Shown here: in pieces, positions 1-7,769 of the stretch
Layout: every line of letters starts with the position of its first letter
Numbering within the stretch: position 1 is the stretch's first letter
Assembly (NCBI RefSeq): GCF_024623455.1
Contig: NZ_JANIPJ010000024.1
Span: 29,100-93,099 of the forward strand
From: Paenibacillus soyae
GTDB lineage: Bacteria > Bacillota > Bacilli > Paenibacillales > Paenibacillaceae
Reading direction: 5' to 3'
Length of the DNA stretch: 64,000 nucleotides
Notes under the pieces: generated by a model
The model's database searches: none
What the model was told of the DNA's origin: nothing
What the model saw: only the letters and a program-made list of their open reading frames with translations
Made by a program: the position numbers and the translations under genes

Positions 1-1
1 C

Positions 2-904
2 TCCGGCTATCTCGAGCAGTTCATCGAGGATCATAAATGGTCGCCGTTTCCCCAGGTGCAATATACGGAGCGTCCCGACAAGATCGTAGCCAACCTGCTG
101 GAGGGACGCTTAGCCATCATGGTCGACGGATCGCCGCTCGCGCTGGTCGTGCCGACAGTGTTCAACCAGTTCTACCAGACGGTGGAGGATTATACGGAGA
201 GGTTTCTCCTGATGAGCGCCATACGGCTCGCGAGGCTGGTGGCCCTGGTATTCTCGCTTGTATTCCCATCCCTCTATGTCGCTATCATCTCGTTCAATCC
301 GGAGCTAATTCCGACCGAATTCGCCGTTGCGGTAGCGGGCGGAAGAGCCGGCGTGCCGTTCCCGGCCGTCGTCGAGGTGTTAATCATGGAGGTATCGATG
401 GAGGTGCTGAGGGAGGCGACGATCCGGCTGCCTCAGCAGGTCGGCGGCGCGTTGTCGATCGTCGGGGTGCTGGTTATCGGACAGGCGGCCGTCTCGGCGG
501 GCTTCGCCAGTCCTATCACCGTCGTTATCATCGCGCTTACCACAATCGGGTCGTTCGCTACGCCAGCGTATAATGCGGCGCTCGCGCTAAGGCTGCTCCG
601 GTTCCCGCTTATTATTATGGCTGGCGTATTCGGGCTGTATGGCATAATGATCGGCCTCATCGTGATCGTCAACCATCTATTGTCCTTGAAATCGTTCGGC
701 GTTCCTTACTTGAGTCCGTTCGTGCCGGGCGATTATAACGGATTGAAGGATCTTCTCATCCGGGGGCCGCTGGGCAAGATGAAGCGGAGACCGGCTTTCT
801 TGAATCCACAGGACACTACCAAGCTAGCGGGGACGGACGACGAGAGCGGCGAGAGTGAGAAGGGGCTGCCGCCGTTGGAGACGACGAGACCGTCCCCCTC
901 GTAA
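2..904 (+). CDS. GerA-family spore germination protein, C-terminal part (5' end outside window)
   Basis: The reading frame is already open at base 2, so the start codon lies upstream of the window and only about 300 C-terminal residues are seen. The stretch around YTERPDKIVANLLEGRLAIM followed by VDGSP and a series of hydrophobic segments is the typical C-terminal membrane half of GerAA/GerKA-type germinant receptor A subunits. Known role: the A subunit sits in the spore inner membrane with B and C subunits and responds to nutrient germinants, forming part of an ion channel. The polar tail after the last membrane segment (from about base 760) is normal for the family. It leads a gerA-gerB-gerC type operon with the next two genes. 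The germinant cannot be told from the sequence. Confidence 0.93.
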   Translation, partial: SGYLEQFIEDHKWSPFPQVQYTERPDKIVANLLEGRLAIMVDGSPLALVVPTVFNQFYQTVEDYTERFLLMSAIRLARLVALVFSLVFPSLYVAIISFNPELIPTEFAVAVAGGRAGVPFPAVVEVLIMEVSMEVLREATIRLPQQVGGALSIVGVLVIGQAAVSAGFASPITVVIIALTTIGSFATPAYNAALALRLLRFPLIIMAGVFGLYGIMIGLIVIVNHLLSLKSFGVPYLSPFVPGDYNGLKDLLIRGPLGKMKRRPAFLNPQDTTKLAGTDDESGESEKGLPPLETTRPSPS

Positions 905-946
905 TCAGAAGACTTATGAATAAGCGGCCAGAAAGGAGAAATAGGC

Positions 947-2050
947 ATGGGGAATACGAATGAACGTCCGATTACGATGCTGCAGACGGCAACCATTTTG
1001 GTGAGCACCCTCATAGGCGTAGGGGTTCTTCCCCTCCCGCTGTTCGCCGTTCGAGCCGCGGATTCAGCGGCTCCGTTCGTGACGATGCTCGGCATCGGCT
1101 TCGCCTCCATCAGCCTTCTTCTGCTCACCTGGCTCGGAATACGATTTCCGAAGGAAACGATATTCGAGTACAGCAACCGGATTATCGGGAAGTGGCTGGG
1201 CACGGTCGGCACCCTCCTCGTCATTCTCTTCTTTGCTATCCTGACTTCTTTGGCGGCAAGGGAATTCGGCGAGGTTGTCGTCACGTCGGTCCTGAAATCG
1301 ACGCCTGTTGAAGTAACGGTTATCGTCATGCTGGTGCTGGCGGCGATCTCTACGCGCAAGCCGCTTACCTTGTTCGCGTACATGCATAACTTTTATTTTC
1401 CATGGCTGCTGGTGCCTGTCGTGCTTATTTCGATCCTCTCTCTCAACAACGCGGAGATCGTTAATTTGCAGCCGATTATCTGGTCGCATCCTCAGAAAGT
1501 ATTCATAGGAACCCTTACGATCGCGGCTCTGTTCCAAGGCTCGTTCGTTATCACGGTCATCATTCCTTCCATGCGCAAGCCGCAGAAGGCAATGAGGGCG
1601 AGCATCATCGGCATATTAATTGCAGGAGGGTTATATCTGGTGATCGTTTCGGCCTCTGTAGGCGTGTTCGGAGCCGAGGAAATCAAGAAGCTGCTGTGGC
1701 CCACCCTGGAGCTGGCCAAAGCGACGTCACTGCCGGCCAACGTGCTCGAGAGGTTGGATGCGGCGTTTCTGGCCGTATGGGTAACGGCGGTGTTCACGAC
1801 GCTGCTGTCCAGCTACTTTTTGACGCTTTATGCTTTGAAGCAGCTATTCAAAATGCAGGATCACCGGGTTTTCTCGTTTATTCTGCTGCCATTTGTATTC
1901 TTCATGGCGATGCTTCCGCAGAACGTTACGCATCTCTACGGCGTTATCGAGGATGTAGGCCGAATCGGGCTGGTCATCACGACGGCTTATCCCGCGGTTC
2001 TTGCGCTTCTCGCCTTCGTTCGGAAGAAGAGGGGGGAATCGGATGGATAG
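947..2050 (+). CDS. GerB-family spore germination permease (endospore germination permease)
   Basis: A 367-residue, almost wholly hydrophobic protein with about ten membrane segments and the family's usual length (about 365). It resembles GerAB/GerKB B subunits, which belong to the amino acid-polyamine-organocation transporter superfamily and hold the germinant-binding site in the spore inner membrane. The start ATG is preceded by AGAAAGGAGAAATAGGC, a good ribosome binding site. It lies 42 bases after the A-subunit gene and overlaps the C-subunit gene by 8 bases, so the three are co-transcribed; translational coupling with the C subunit is likely. Specific germinant unknown. Confidence 0.93.
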   Translation: MGNTNERPITMLQTATILVSTLIGVGVLPLPLFAVRAADSAAPFVTMLGIGFASISLLLLTWLGIRFPKETIFEYSNRIIGKWLGTVGTLLVILFFAILTSLAAREFGEVVVTSVLKSTPVEVTVIVMLVLAAISTRKPLTLFAYMHNFYFPWLLVPVVLISILSLNNAEIVNLQPIIWSHPQKVFIGTLTIAALFQGSFVITVIIPSMRKPQKAMRASIIGILIAGGLYLVIVSASVGVFGAEEIKKLLWPTLELAKATSLPANVLERLDAAFLAVWVTAVFTTLLSSYFLTLYALKQLFKMQDHRVFSFILLPFVFFMAMLPQNVTHLYGVIEDVGRIGLVITTAYPAVLALLAFVRKKRGESDG

Positions 2051-3278
2051 AAGAGGACTTCTCGCGAGACTGCGGCTGCTTGCGGCAGCGCTCCTGCTGA
2101 CGCCGCTTCTCTCCGGCTGCTGGGACCGTCTGGAGATTGACGAACGAGCGGTCGTGCTAGGCGTTTCGATCGACGAGGCGACGGAAGGCGATGAGCGCGA
2201 AAGCGAAATATCGCACGTCAAAGGCTCGCTTCCACCGCCTAAACACGGGCTCGTCAAGGTAGGCGTGCAGATTGCGCTTCCGGGACGGATCCCGCTCGGC
2301 CCCGGAGAGGGCGGCGGCGGCACCGACCCGAGCCAGACGTTATGGGTCATTCACGTGGTGGGTCATTCCATTGACGATGCCTTCATGAATTTGCAGCAGC
2401 AGGTATCCAGCAAGCTGTTCTTCGGACATCTCCGCATTATTGCCGTATCGGAGGCGGTAGCGAGGAAGGGGATGGAGAATATAAACGATTATTTCCGCCG
2501 TAATTCCGAAGTGAGGCGGATGGCCTGGTTGATGGTGACCAAGGGGAAAGCTTCCAGCTTGATGACAGCCGCGCCCAAGCTGGAGAGGATACCGACGCTC
2601 TTCCTTATGTCGACGCTCGACAACTCGATCCGTATGGGCAAGTTCCCGAAAGATTTCATCGGCATCTATTGGAGCAATTCGTCGAAGAAGGGGCAGGAAG
2701 GCTTCCTTCCTTATGTTATCCTGAAGGATGAACAGAATGTCGAAATCAGCGGTCTTGCTTATTTCCGCAGCGAGAAGATGGTCGGATCGACGAAGCCCAT
2801 GGAGGTAGCCGGCTATCTCGGACTGAAAGGGGTGAACCCGGCCGGCTATCGCGCGGTGGTGATGCTGGATGAGGACGATCCCGACTCGGCTGTCATGACC
2901 AATGTGACGCACCGGCAGTCGAAGATTAAGCTTAGCTTAAAGGACGGAATGCCGCATTTCCATATCCAGGTGGAGCTTGAAGCGAATCTGGAGGAGAAGC
3001 TGAGCGAGCATCTGGCAATTAACGACCCAAGCGTCATTCAACAGATCGAGAGGAAGCAATCCGAAACGTCCGTGAAGTTCTACCAGAACATCATTAAACA
3101 GACGCAGGCCAAAGGCTCGGATATATTCGGCTTCGGCGAGCAGATCAGATCCAAGAAGCCGGCTTACTGGAGCCGGGAGATCGGGACCAAAGAGAAATGG
3201 CAGGAAATGTACAAAGAGACGACATTCGATGTCGAAGTCGTGGTGAAAATCCGGAGAATCGGAATGAAAGCGACATAA
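2043..3278 (+). CDS. Ger(x)C-family spore germination lipoprotein
   Basis: A 411-residue GerAC/GerKC-type C subunit. It starts with a charged n-region and hydrophobic core ending in LLSGC, a lipobox with Cys26 as the lipidation site, followed by WDRLEIDERA, which is the hallmark of the family. Known role: the diacylglyceryl-anchored C subunit sits on the outer face of the spore inner membrane and is needed for receptor assembly. The ATG at 2043 was chosen because it puts the signal peptide at the N-terminus; an earlier in-frame codon at 2001 lies inside the permease gene. The gene overlaps the B-subunit gene by 8 bases. Confidence 0.93.
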   Translation: MDRRGLLARLRLLAAALLLTPLLSGCWDRLEIDERAVVLGVSIDEATEGDERESEISHVKGSLPPPKHGLVKVGVQIALPGRIPLGPGEGGGGTDPSQTLWVIHVVGHSIDDAFMNLQQQVSSKLFFGHLRIIAVSEAVARKGMENINDYFRRNSEVRRMAWLMVTKGKASSLMTAAPKLERIPTLFLMSTLDNSIRMGKFPKDFIGIYWSNSSKKGQEGFLPYVILKDEQNVEISGLAYFRSEKMVGSTKPMEVAGYLGLKGVNPAGYRAVVMLDEDDPDSAVMTNVTHRQSKIKLSLKDGMPHFHIQVELEANLEEKLSEHLAINDPSVIQQIERKQSETSVKFYQNIIKQTQAKGSDIFGFGEQIRSKKPAYWSREIGTKEKWQEMYKETTFDVEVVVKIRRIGMKAT

Positions 3279-3306
3279 GCCCGCGAAGAAGGAGAGATGG
3301 ACGGAA

Positions 3307-3504
3307 ATGATGATCCAAGGCATATTCACATTCGGCTTCTCGGGCTATCTCTTCTTGTTATTCGCGGCCAGCGGCGCGTTCCTGCTGCTAATCGAGAGTA
3401 AAGCATCGGGATCCGACCGCAAAAGCTATAGGCTCTCCAAGCGCTTCGGCTGGATCCACCTCATGTTAAGCCTCGTCGTCGTCATGATGCTGTGGCTGAG
3501 ATAA
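3307..3504 (+). CDS. Small two-helix membrane protein (CLC_0170-like)
   Basis: A 65-residue protein with two hydrophobic helices (about residues 8-28 and 50-64) separated by a basic loop. GGAGAG stands ten bases before the ATG. It follows the GerC-type gene by 28 bases and is probably the last gene of the germination operon. Small proteins of this shape (CLC_0170 family) are found next to germination genes in Paenibacillus; I base the family name on general resemblance and position, not on a search. No function can be assigned. It could be a small accessory subunit of the receptor, by analogy with GerD- or GerPF-like small partners, but that is inference. Confidence 0.7.
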   Translation: MMIQGIFTFGFSGYLFLLFAASGAFLLLIESKASGSDRKSYRLSKRFGWIHLMLSLVVVMMLWLR

Positions 3505-3531
3505 GCAGGCGCTGTATTTTCTCTTGAAGTA

Positions 3532-3571
3532 TTGCTTGATTCTGTAAAAAGTGATATCATAAAAATATCAC
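3532..3571 (+). promoter_or_regulatory. Promoter with operator-like inverted repeat before SPFH gene
   Basis: TTGCTT (3532-3537) and TATCAT (3555-3560) are separated by 17 bases. The -10 hexamer lies inside an inverted repeat, GTGATAT-N7-ATATCAC (3551-3571). A repressor bound there would block RNA polymerase. The ribbon-helix-helix protein encoded at 4477 is a candidate autoregulator, by inference only. Confidence 0.6.
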
Positions 3572-3591
3572 ATTGATATGGAGTGATGCTC

Positions 3592-4464
3592 ATGAGAGAA
3601 AAGAAGGCCTTATACGTTAGCGGATATTTGGGATTGCTGATCGCTATTCTGGCGGGATTAGGCGGCGCTGCGCTGGCCATTCTGCAGGCAACGTCCGAAG
3701 AACCTTCAGGACTGCTGCTAGCCGTCGGCGTCGTGCTGGTCGTCCTGTCCCTGCTGATGCTGTCGTCGTTCGTGATCGTGCAGCCGAACGAAGCAAAAGT
3801 GATTACGTTCTTCGGAACCTATATCGGCACTATTATCGAGAGCGGCCTATGGATGGTTCTGCCTTTGACGTCCAAGTCGACTGTATCGCTTAAGGTGCGC
3901 AACTTCAACAGCCAGAAGCTGAAGGTAAACGACGCGGAGGGCAATCCCGTGGAAATCGGCGCGGTCGTCGTGTTCAAGGTAGTCGATACGGCGAAGGCTT
4001 CCTTCGATGTCGACAACTACGAACGGTTCGTCGAAATACAGAGCGAGACGGCCATTCGCCATATTGCTGCCCAATATCCTTACGATATATTCGAGGACGA
4101 GGCCGGCATTACGCTGCGAGGCAACGCGGACGAAGTGGCGGCCGAGCTGCTGCGCGAGCTGCAGGATCGCCTCGACGTCGCGGGCGTGGAGCTCAGGGAA
4201 ACGCGCATTACGCATCTCGCTTACGCGCCTGAAATCGCGAGCGCGATGCTTCAGCGGCAGCAGGCTATTGCGATTGTGGCCGCGCGCCAGAAGATCGTGG
4301 AGGGCGCGGTCGGCATGGTGGACGCGGCACTCCGCAAGCTGGAGGAGAACGGAATCGAGCTGGATGCCGAGCGGCGGGCGGCGATGGTGAACAACTTGAT
4401 GGTATCGATCGTATCCGACCGGGCGGCGCAGCCGGTTATTAATACGGGATCGTTGTACAGTTAA
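3592..4464 (+). CDS. SPFH/Band 7 domain membrane protein
   Basis: A 290-residue protein with two N-terminal membrane helices (about residues 8-30 and 40-60) followed by an SPFH (stomatin/prohibitin/flotillin) domain: QPNEAKVITFFGTYIGTI begins the domain, and a helical region rich in charged residues follows to about residue 270. SPFH proteins oligomerise on membranes and organise microdomains or protect proteases; the substrate here is unknown. Starts at 3583 (GTG) and 3586 (ATG) are possible, but GGAG at 3580-3583 fits ATG 3592 best. It forms a two-gene unit with the small DNA-binding protein downstream, a pairing seen in many Gram-positive genomes. Confidence 0.88.
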   Translation: MREKKALYVSGYLGLLIAILAGLGGAALAILQATSEEPSGLLLAVGVVLVVLSLLMLSSFVIVQPNEAKVITFFGTYIGTIIESGLWMVLPLTSKSTVSLKVRNFNSQKLKVNDAEGNPVEIGAVVVFKVVDTAKASFDVDNYERFVEIQSETAIRHIAAQYPYDIFEDEAGITLRGNADEVAAELLRELQDRLDVAGVELRETRITHLAYAPEIASAMLQRQQAIAIVAARQKIVEGAVGMVDAALRKLEENGIELDAERRAAMVNNLMVSIVSDRAAQPVINTGSLYS

Positions 4465-4476
4465 GGGCCGCCTTCC

Positions 4477-4659
4477 ATGGCCAAAGAGAAGAAGGCGTTC
4501 CCGCTGCGCCTGGATCCGGACATTCACCGCGCGCTCGAGCAATGGGCTGCAGACGAATTCCGCAGCGTCAACGGACATATCGAGTTTCTGCTGCGTGAAG
4601 CGCTCGCCAAAGCGGGCAGACTCGGCAAGCCTCGCCTGGATGCCGAGCAGGACAAATAA
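4477..4659 (+). CDS. Arc-like ribbon-helix-helix protein
   Basis: A 60-residue protein reading FPLRLDPDIHRALEQWAADE then SVNGHIEFLLREAL: a beta strand with alternating contact residues followed by two helices, as in Arc/MetJ/CopG-type DNA-binding proteins and HicB antitoxins. It follows the SPFH gene by 12 bases, with TAAGGG overlapping the SPFH stop codon as a probable ribosome binding site. No toxin gene is adjacent. Its likely job is local transcriptional control, possibly of the inverted repeat at 3551-3571; this is inferred from size and position. Ends just before a strong terminator. Confidence 0.82.
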   Translation: MAKEKKAFPLRLDPDIHRALEQWAADEFRSVNGHIEFLLREALAKAGRLGKPRLDAEQDK

Positions 4660-4673
4660 TGCGATTCGACAAG

Positions 4674-4713
4674 ACGGCGTCTGCCTGCTTCCTGCGGGCG
4701 GACGCCGTTTTTT
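4674..4713 (+). terminator. Rho-independent terminator after SPFH operon
   Basis: ACGGCGTC pairs with GACGCCGT across a GC-rich loop, followed by TTTTTT. Confidence 0.9.
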
Positions 4714-4829
4714 GTGTAAACGCCAGCGACTGGGTATGCTTTCAAGGATTGGGGAATAGTAAGGATCCGACGGTGTGAGAAGCACGCGCGCGGCTGCAGT
4801 CGTATCCTTCCTGCACAGGCTGGAGTCGT

Positions 4830-4859
4830 GCATAAGATACTGGGAGCGGATGAATACTA
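4830..4859 (+). promoter_or_regulatory. Sigma-G type promoter for spoVT
   Basis: GCATA (4830-4834), 18 bases, then AATACTA (4853-4859). This matches the forespore sigma-G consensus (GMATR, 18 bases, CATNMTA) at all but one position. B. subtilis spoVT is known to be sigma-G dependent. It implies a leader of about 220 bases before the spoVT start. The region 4866-5083 holds no convincing ORF or riboswitch. Confidence 0.7.
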
Positions 4860-5083
4860 TGGTCAGATTCAAAAAAATCTTCATTGAAGGATCGACCTCT
4901 TCAATACCGGTTATGGACCCGGTAGGAGTTATCATCCGCCGCGCAAGTCAAGCGGACTCGCTGCCCGGAAGTACTTCGAGGACGGCGATGATCCTCGTGG
5001 AGCTCTCAGTGATGTTTCTCATCATAAATTGATGCAAGTATCCAGTCGATTCAAAATCCTCTAGGAAAGCGGGGCAACAAGAA

Positions 5084-5626
5084 ATGAAAGCAACTGGAAT
5101 AGTACGTCGTATCGATGATCTAGGGCGTGTGGTGATTCCCAAAGAGATTCGCCGTACCTTGCGTATACGCGAAGGCGATCCGCTGGAAATCTTCGTAGAC
5201 CGTGACGGAGAAGTCATTCTGAAAAAATACTCTCCGATCGGCGAGCTCGGCGACTTCGCCAAGGAGTATGCGGAATCGCTGCATGAAAGCACCGGCCATA
5301 TTACGCTGATCTCGGATCGCGATACCATTATTACGGTAGCGGGCGCTTCCAAGAAGGAACTGATGGACAAGCCGATCGGCAGCACGCTCGAATCGTGCAT
5401 GGACAACCGCAAGACGCTGACCGAAGCTAACGGCGGTCCGCATGAGATCGTAAAGGATCTGCAGGAAGAATATAGCGCGTACGTCGTCTCCCCGATTATC
5501 GCGAGCGGCGATCCAATCGGAACGGTCGTGCTGCTAAGCAAGGACGAATCGGTGAAGATGGCGCAGATGGAGCAGAAGATGGCGGAAACCGCGGCCGGCT
5601 TCCTCGCCAAACAAATGGAGCAATAG
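5084..5626 (+). CDS. spoVT: Stage V sporulation protein T, AbrB-type regulator
   Basis: 180 residues, the usual length. Residues 1-50 (KATGIVRRIDDLGRVVIPKE) are the swapped-hairpin AbrB DNA-binding domain, nearly identical to the family consensus; residues 55-178 form the GAF-like domain. Known role: SpoVT is a forespore transcription factor that tunes sigma-G genes and spore coat/germination properties. AAGCGGGGCAACAAGAA precedes the ATG. It heads the conserved block spoVT-yabM-yabN-yabO. Upstream it has its own sigma-G promoter and downstream its own terminator, so it is probably monocistronic. Confidence 0.97.
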   Translation: MKATGIVRRIDDLGRVVIPKEIRRTLRIREGDPLEIFVDRDGEVILKKYSPIGELGDFAKEYAESLHESTGHITLISDRDTIITVAGASKKELMDKPIGSTLESCMDNRKTLTEANGGPHEIVKDLQEEYSAYVVSPIIASGDPIGTVVLLSKDESVKMAQMEQKMAETAAGFLAKQMEQ

Positions 5627-5651
5627 CGAACGGTACACATAAGCTTTCAAC

Positions 5652-5686
5652 GGCTTCCCCAGGAACGGGGAAGCTTTGTTGCGTTT
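5652..5686 (+). terminator. Terminator after spoVT
   Basis: GCTTCCCC-AGGAAC-GGGGAAGC hairpin (5653-5674) followed by a T-rich tract. Confidence 0.85.
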
Positions 5687-5706
5687 TGAACAACCTCTTA
5701 ATTCGG

Positions 5707-5953
5707 GTTCAAAAAGTCCGGTTTTCAGCACATGGGATGATGCTTACGAAGCTGCGTTTTTTCAAAACGCTGTAGAAGATTGAAAGAAGATTAGGAACTG
5801 AGGAGCGGAGCGTAGTTAAAGCTACGTGAGCACCTCAAATGTTTCCGAAGGAAACATACTTCGTAAGCACACGCTGTTCCGGCTGAATTCGATATTCGAC
5901 GTCGAATAGGCTTCCCCGAGCTTACTTCGTGATCAAAAGCGGACTTTTTGAAC
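5707..5953 (+). repeat. Structured repeat family 1, copy A (247 bp, multi-hairpin, terminal inverted repeats)
   Basis: Ends are inverted repeats: GTTCAAAAAGTCCGGTTTTC at the left pairs with the right end (5931-5953) at 19 of 21 positions. Inside are a GCGTTTT/AAAACGC hairpin (5754-5770), a GAGG...CCTC hairpin with a GCGTAG/CTACGT core (5800-5836), the perfect hairpin ATGTTTCC-GAA-GGAAACAT (5839-5857), and ATTCGACGTCGAAT (5894-5907). GCTTACGAAG (from about 5741) can also pair with CTTCGTAAGC near 5860. The 15-mer TTTTGAACAACCTCT occurs at 5684-5698, before the left end, and again across the right end at 5946-5960. Related copies lie at 9288 and 43661. No ORF is carried. Confidence 0.85.
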
Positions 5954-5977
5954 AACCTCTCCGATTTGCGTTATAAT
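5948..5977 (+). promoter_or_regulatory. Promoter of the MurJ/SpoVB-like gene, -35 inside the repeat end
   Basis: TTGAAC (5948-5953), 18 bases, TATAAT (5972-5977). The -35 hexamer is the terminal TTGAAC of repeat copy A, so the repeat supplies half of the promoter. Confidence 0.65.
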
Positions 5978-6013
5978 CAGGTATCATGTGCAGAATGGGA
6001 AGCAGGGAAAACA

Positions 6014-7681
6014 ATGGGGAGCCGTAAGCGCTCGGACAGCCGTCAGTATCGACTCTTGCGCAGCGGCGTCATCTTGATGGCGGGAGCGGCTCTTCTGACG
6101 AAGCTTATTGGGGCTTTGCAGAAGATACCGCTTCAGAATTTGGCGGGGGACCGCGTATTCGGCATCTACAACGCTGTGTATCCGTTCTATCAGCTGATCT
6201 CCGTGCTTGCGACTGCGGGTCTGCCGACAGCCGTATCGATTCTGATCGCGCACAGGCTGCGGGAGGACGGCGGCGAGGATGGGACAAGGGTTACCGTCGC
6301 GGCGGCGCTGCTGCTGCTCGGGGCGACGGGAGCAATCTCCTTCGGCCTGATGTGGATGAGCGCCGATCTGACGGCATCATGGATCGGCGACGACTCGGCC
6401 TCGTTGGCCATTCGCGTATTATCCGTCGCGCTGCTGTTCGCCCCGCTCGTTGCCGTCCTGCGCGGCTACGAGCAAGGCAAGCGGCGAATGGGGTTGTCCG
6501 CCGCGTCGCAGGTGGCGGAGCAAGTGGTGCGCGTGGCAATGATGCTGCTCGCGCTGGAGATTGGCCTGCTGGCGGGCTGGAGCGATTCGGAGCTGGCCGC
6601 GGGCGTTATGAGCGGGGCCGCGGCGGGAGCGGTCGTCGCATTGCTGCTGCTCGCGGCCAGGAGCTGGCGTGGCGGTAGGAGAGCCAATGCGCCCGCGTTG
6701 GAGAAGCCTGCGTTAATGGGCGAAATCCAGGCGCTGGCGAAGCTGGCCGGCCCCGCCGCTCTGGCATCGGTCGTCGTTCCAGCGATCGGAGTCGTCGACG
6801 CGTTCATGGTGCCGCGGCTTCTTCGGGAGAGCGGCATGGCGGAAGCGACGGCGATGAGCTTATTCGGCGTATACAGCCGCGGGGGGCCGCTCGTGCAGCT
6901 GGTCACGATGGTAGCCGGCGCCGCGGCCGCGGCCATGGTACCGGGCCTCGCCGCGGCCAAATCGCAGGGCGAGGCGCAGACGCTGGAGCTGCGCCTGAAC
7001 ATGCAGCTGCGCGCCGCTTGGCTGGCCGGCGCCGCGGCTGCAATTGGGCTCGTTCTGCTCGCGGAGCCGCTGAACGTCATGCTCTACAAGGACGCGAAGG
7101 GCACGCTCGCCTTCGCGCTCGTCGGCTGCACCGCGCTCGCCGGCAGCGTCAGCGCGGTCGTCGCGCCCGCGCTGCAAGCGCTCGGCTCGGTGCGGGCGCC
7201 TGTCGCGCTGCTCCTGCTCGCAGCGCTGCTGAAGGGCGCGCTCAACGCCGCTCTCGTCCCCTCCCTCGGTATCGAGGGAGCGGCCCTCTCCGGCGTTGTC
7301 GCGCTAAGCGCCGCCGCCTTGCTGGGCGCGGCGGCGCTTCGCCATGCGGCTGCGGGGCTTCGCCCGCCGCATGTATACAGGCGCCGCGGGCCGGGCATGG
7401 GCCCCGCGGCCGCCGGCATTGCCGCGCTGGCGGTGATGGCCGCCAGCGTCCTGCTGGCCGAGCGCGCGCTGGACGCCGCGCTCGGGTACGGACTGCCGCC
7501 GCGGGCTGAGGCGGCAGCTTTGGCGCTGACGGGCGCAGCCGTCGGCGCCGTGGTGTTCGCCGCCGCAGCCTTGCGCGGCGGCGCGGTCAGCGCGCGCGAA
7601 TGGCGCGCGATCCCGGGCGGCGAGGCGTGGGCCGCCCGGCTTCGGCGCTGGCGGCTTATTCCGCCGGCGGACGAACGCTGA
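6014..7681 (+). CDS. yabM: MurJ/SpoVB-family flippase (YabM-like oligosaccharide transporter)
   Basis: About 555 residues with some 14 membrane segments, a MATE/MOP-superfamily protein of the polysaccharide-transporter type. The opening SGVILMAGAALLTKLIGALQ and GIYNAVYPFYQLISVLATAG are typical of SpoVB/YabM proteins, which flip undecaprenyl-linked saccharides across the membrane (lipid II in MurJ, cortex precursors in SpoVB). Its place between spoVT and yabN identifies it as YabM rather than SpoVB itself. ATG 6014 with GCAGGGA upstream is the best start; an upstream TTG (5948) coincides with the promoter. The 3' half (about 6600-7680) is visibly more GC-rich than its neighbours. Substrate not determinable. 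Confidence 0.88.
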   Translation: MGSRKRSDSRQYRLLRSGVILMAGAALLTKLIGALQKIPLQNLAGDRVFGIYNAVYPFYQLISVLATAGLPTAVSILIAHRLREDGGEDGTRVTVAAALLLLGATGAISFGLMWMSADLTASWIGDDSASLAIRVLSVALLFAPLVAVLRGYEQGKRRMGLSAASQVAEQVVRVAMMLLALEIGLLAGWSDSELAAGVMSGAAAGAVVALLLLAARSWRGGRRANAPALEKPALMGEIQALAKLAGPAALASVVVPAIGVVDAFMVPRLLRESGMAEATAMSLFGVYSRGGPLVQLVTMVAGAAAAAMVPGLAAAKSQGEAQTLELRLNMQLRAAWLAGAAAAIGLVLLAEPLNVMLYKDAKGTLAFALVGCTALAGSVSAVVAPALQALGSVRAPVALLLLAALLKGALNAALVPSLGIEGAALSGVVALSAAALLGAAALRHAAAGLRPPHVYRRRGPGMGPAAAGIAALAVMAASVLLAERALDAALGYGLPPRAEAAALALTGAAVGAVVFAAAALRGGAVSAREWRAIPGGEAWAARLRRWRLIPPADER

Positions 7682-7769
7682 TGGCGGCGCTGGGCAAGCC
7701 GGCGCCGCGAGCAAAAAAAATGCAACCCGCCTACATAAACGCACGTCCTACTAGGGAGGCTGATTTTTT

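Noticed and set aside
4775..5032. 85-residue ORF between the SPFH operon and spoVT
   Set aside because: It overlaps the sigma-G promoter, has no ribosome binding site and no recognisable sequence.
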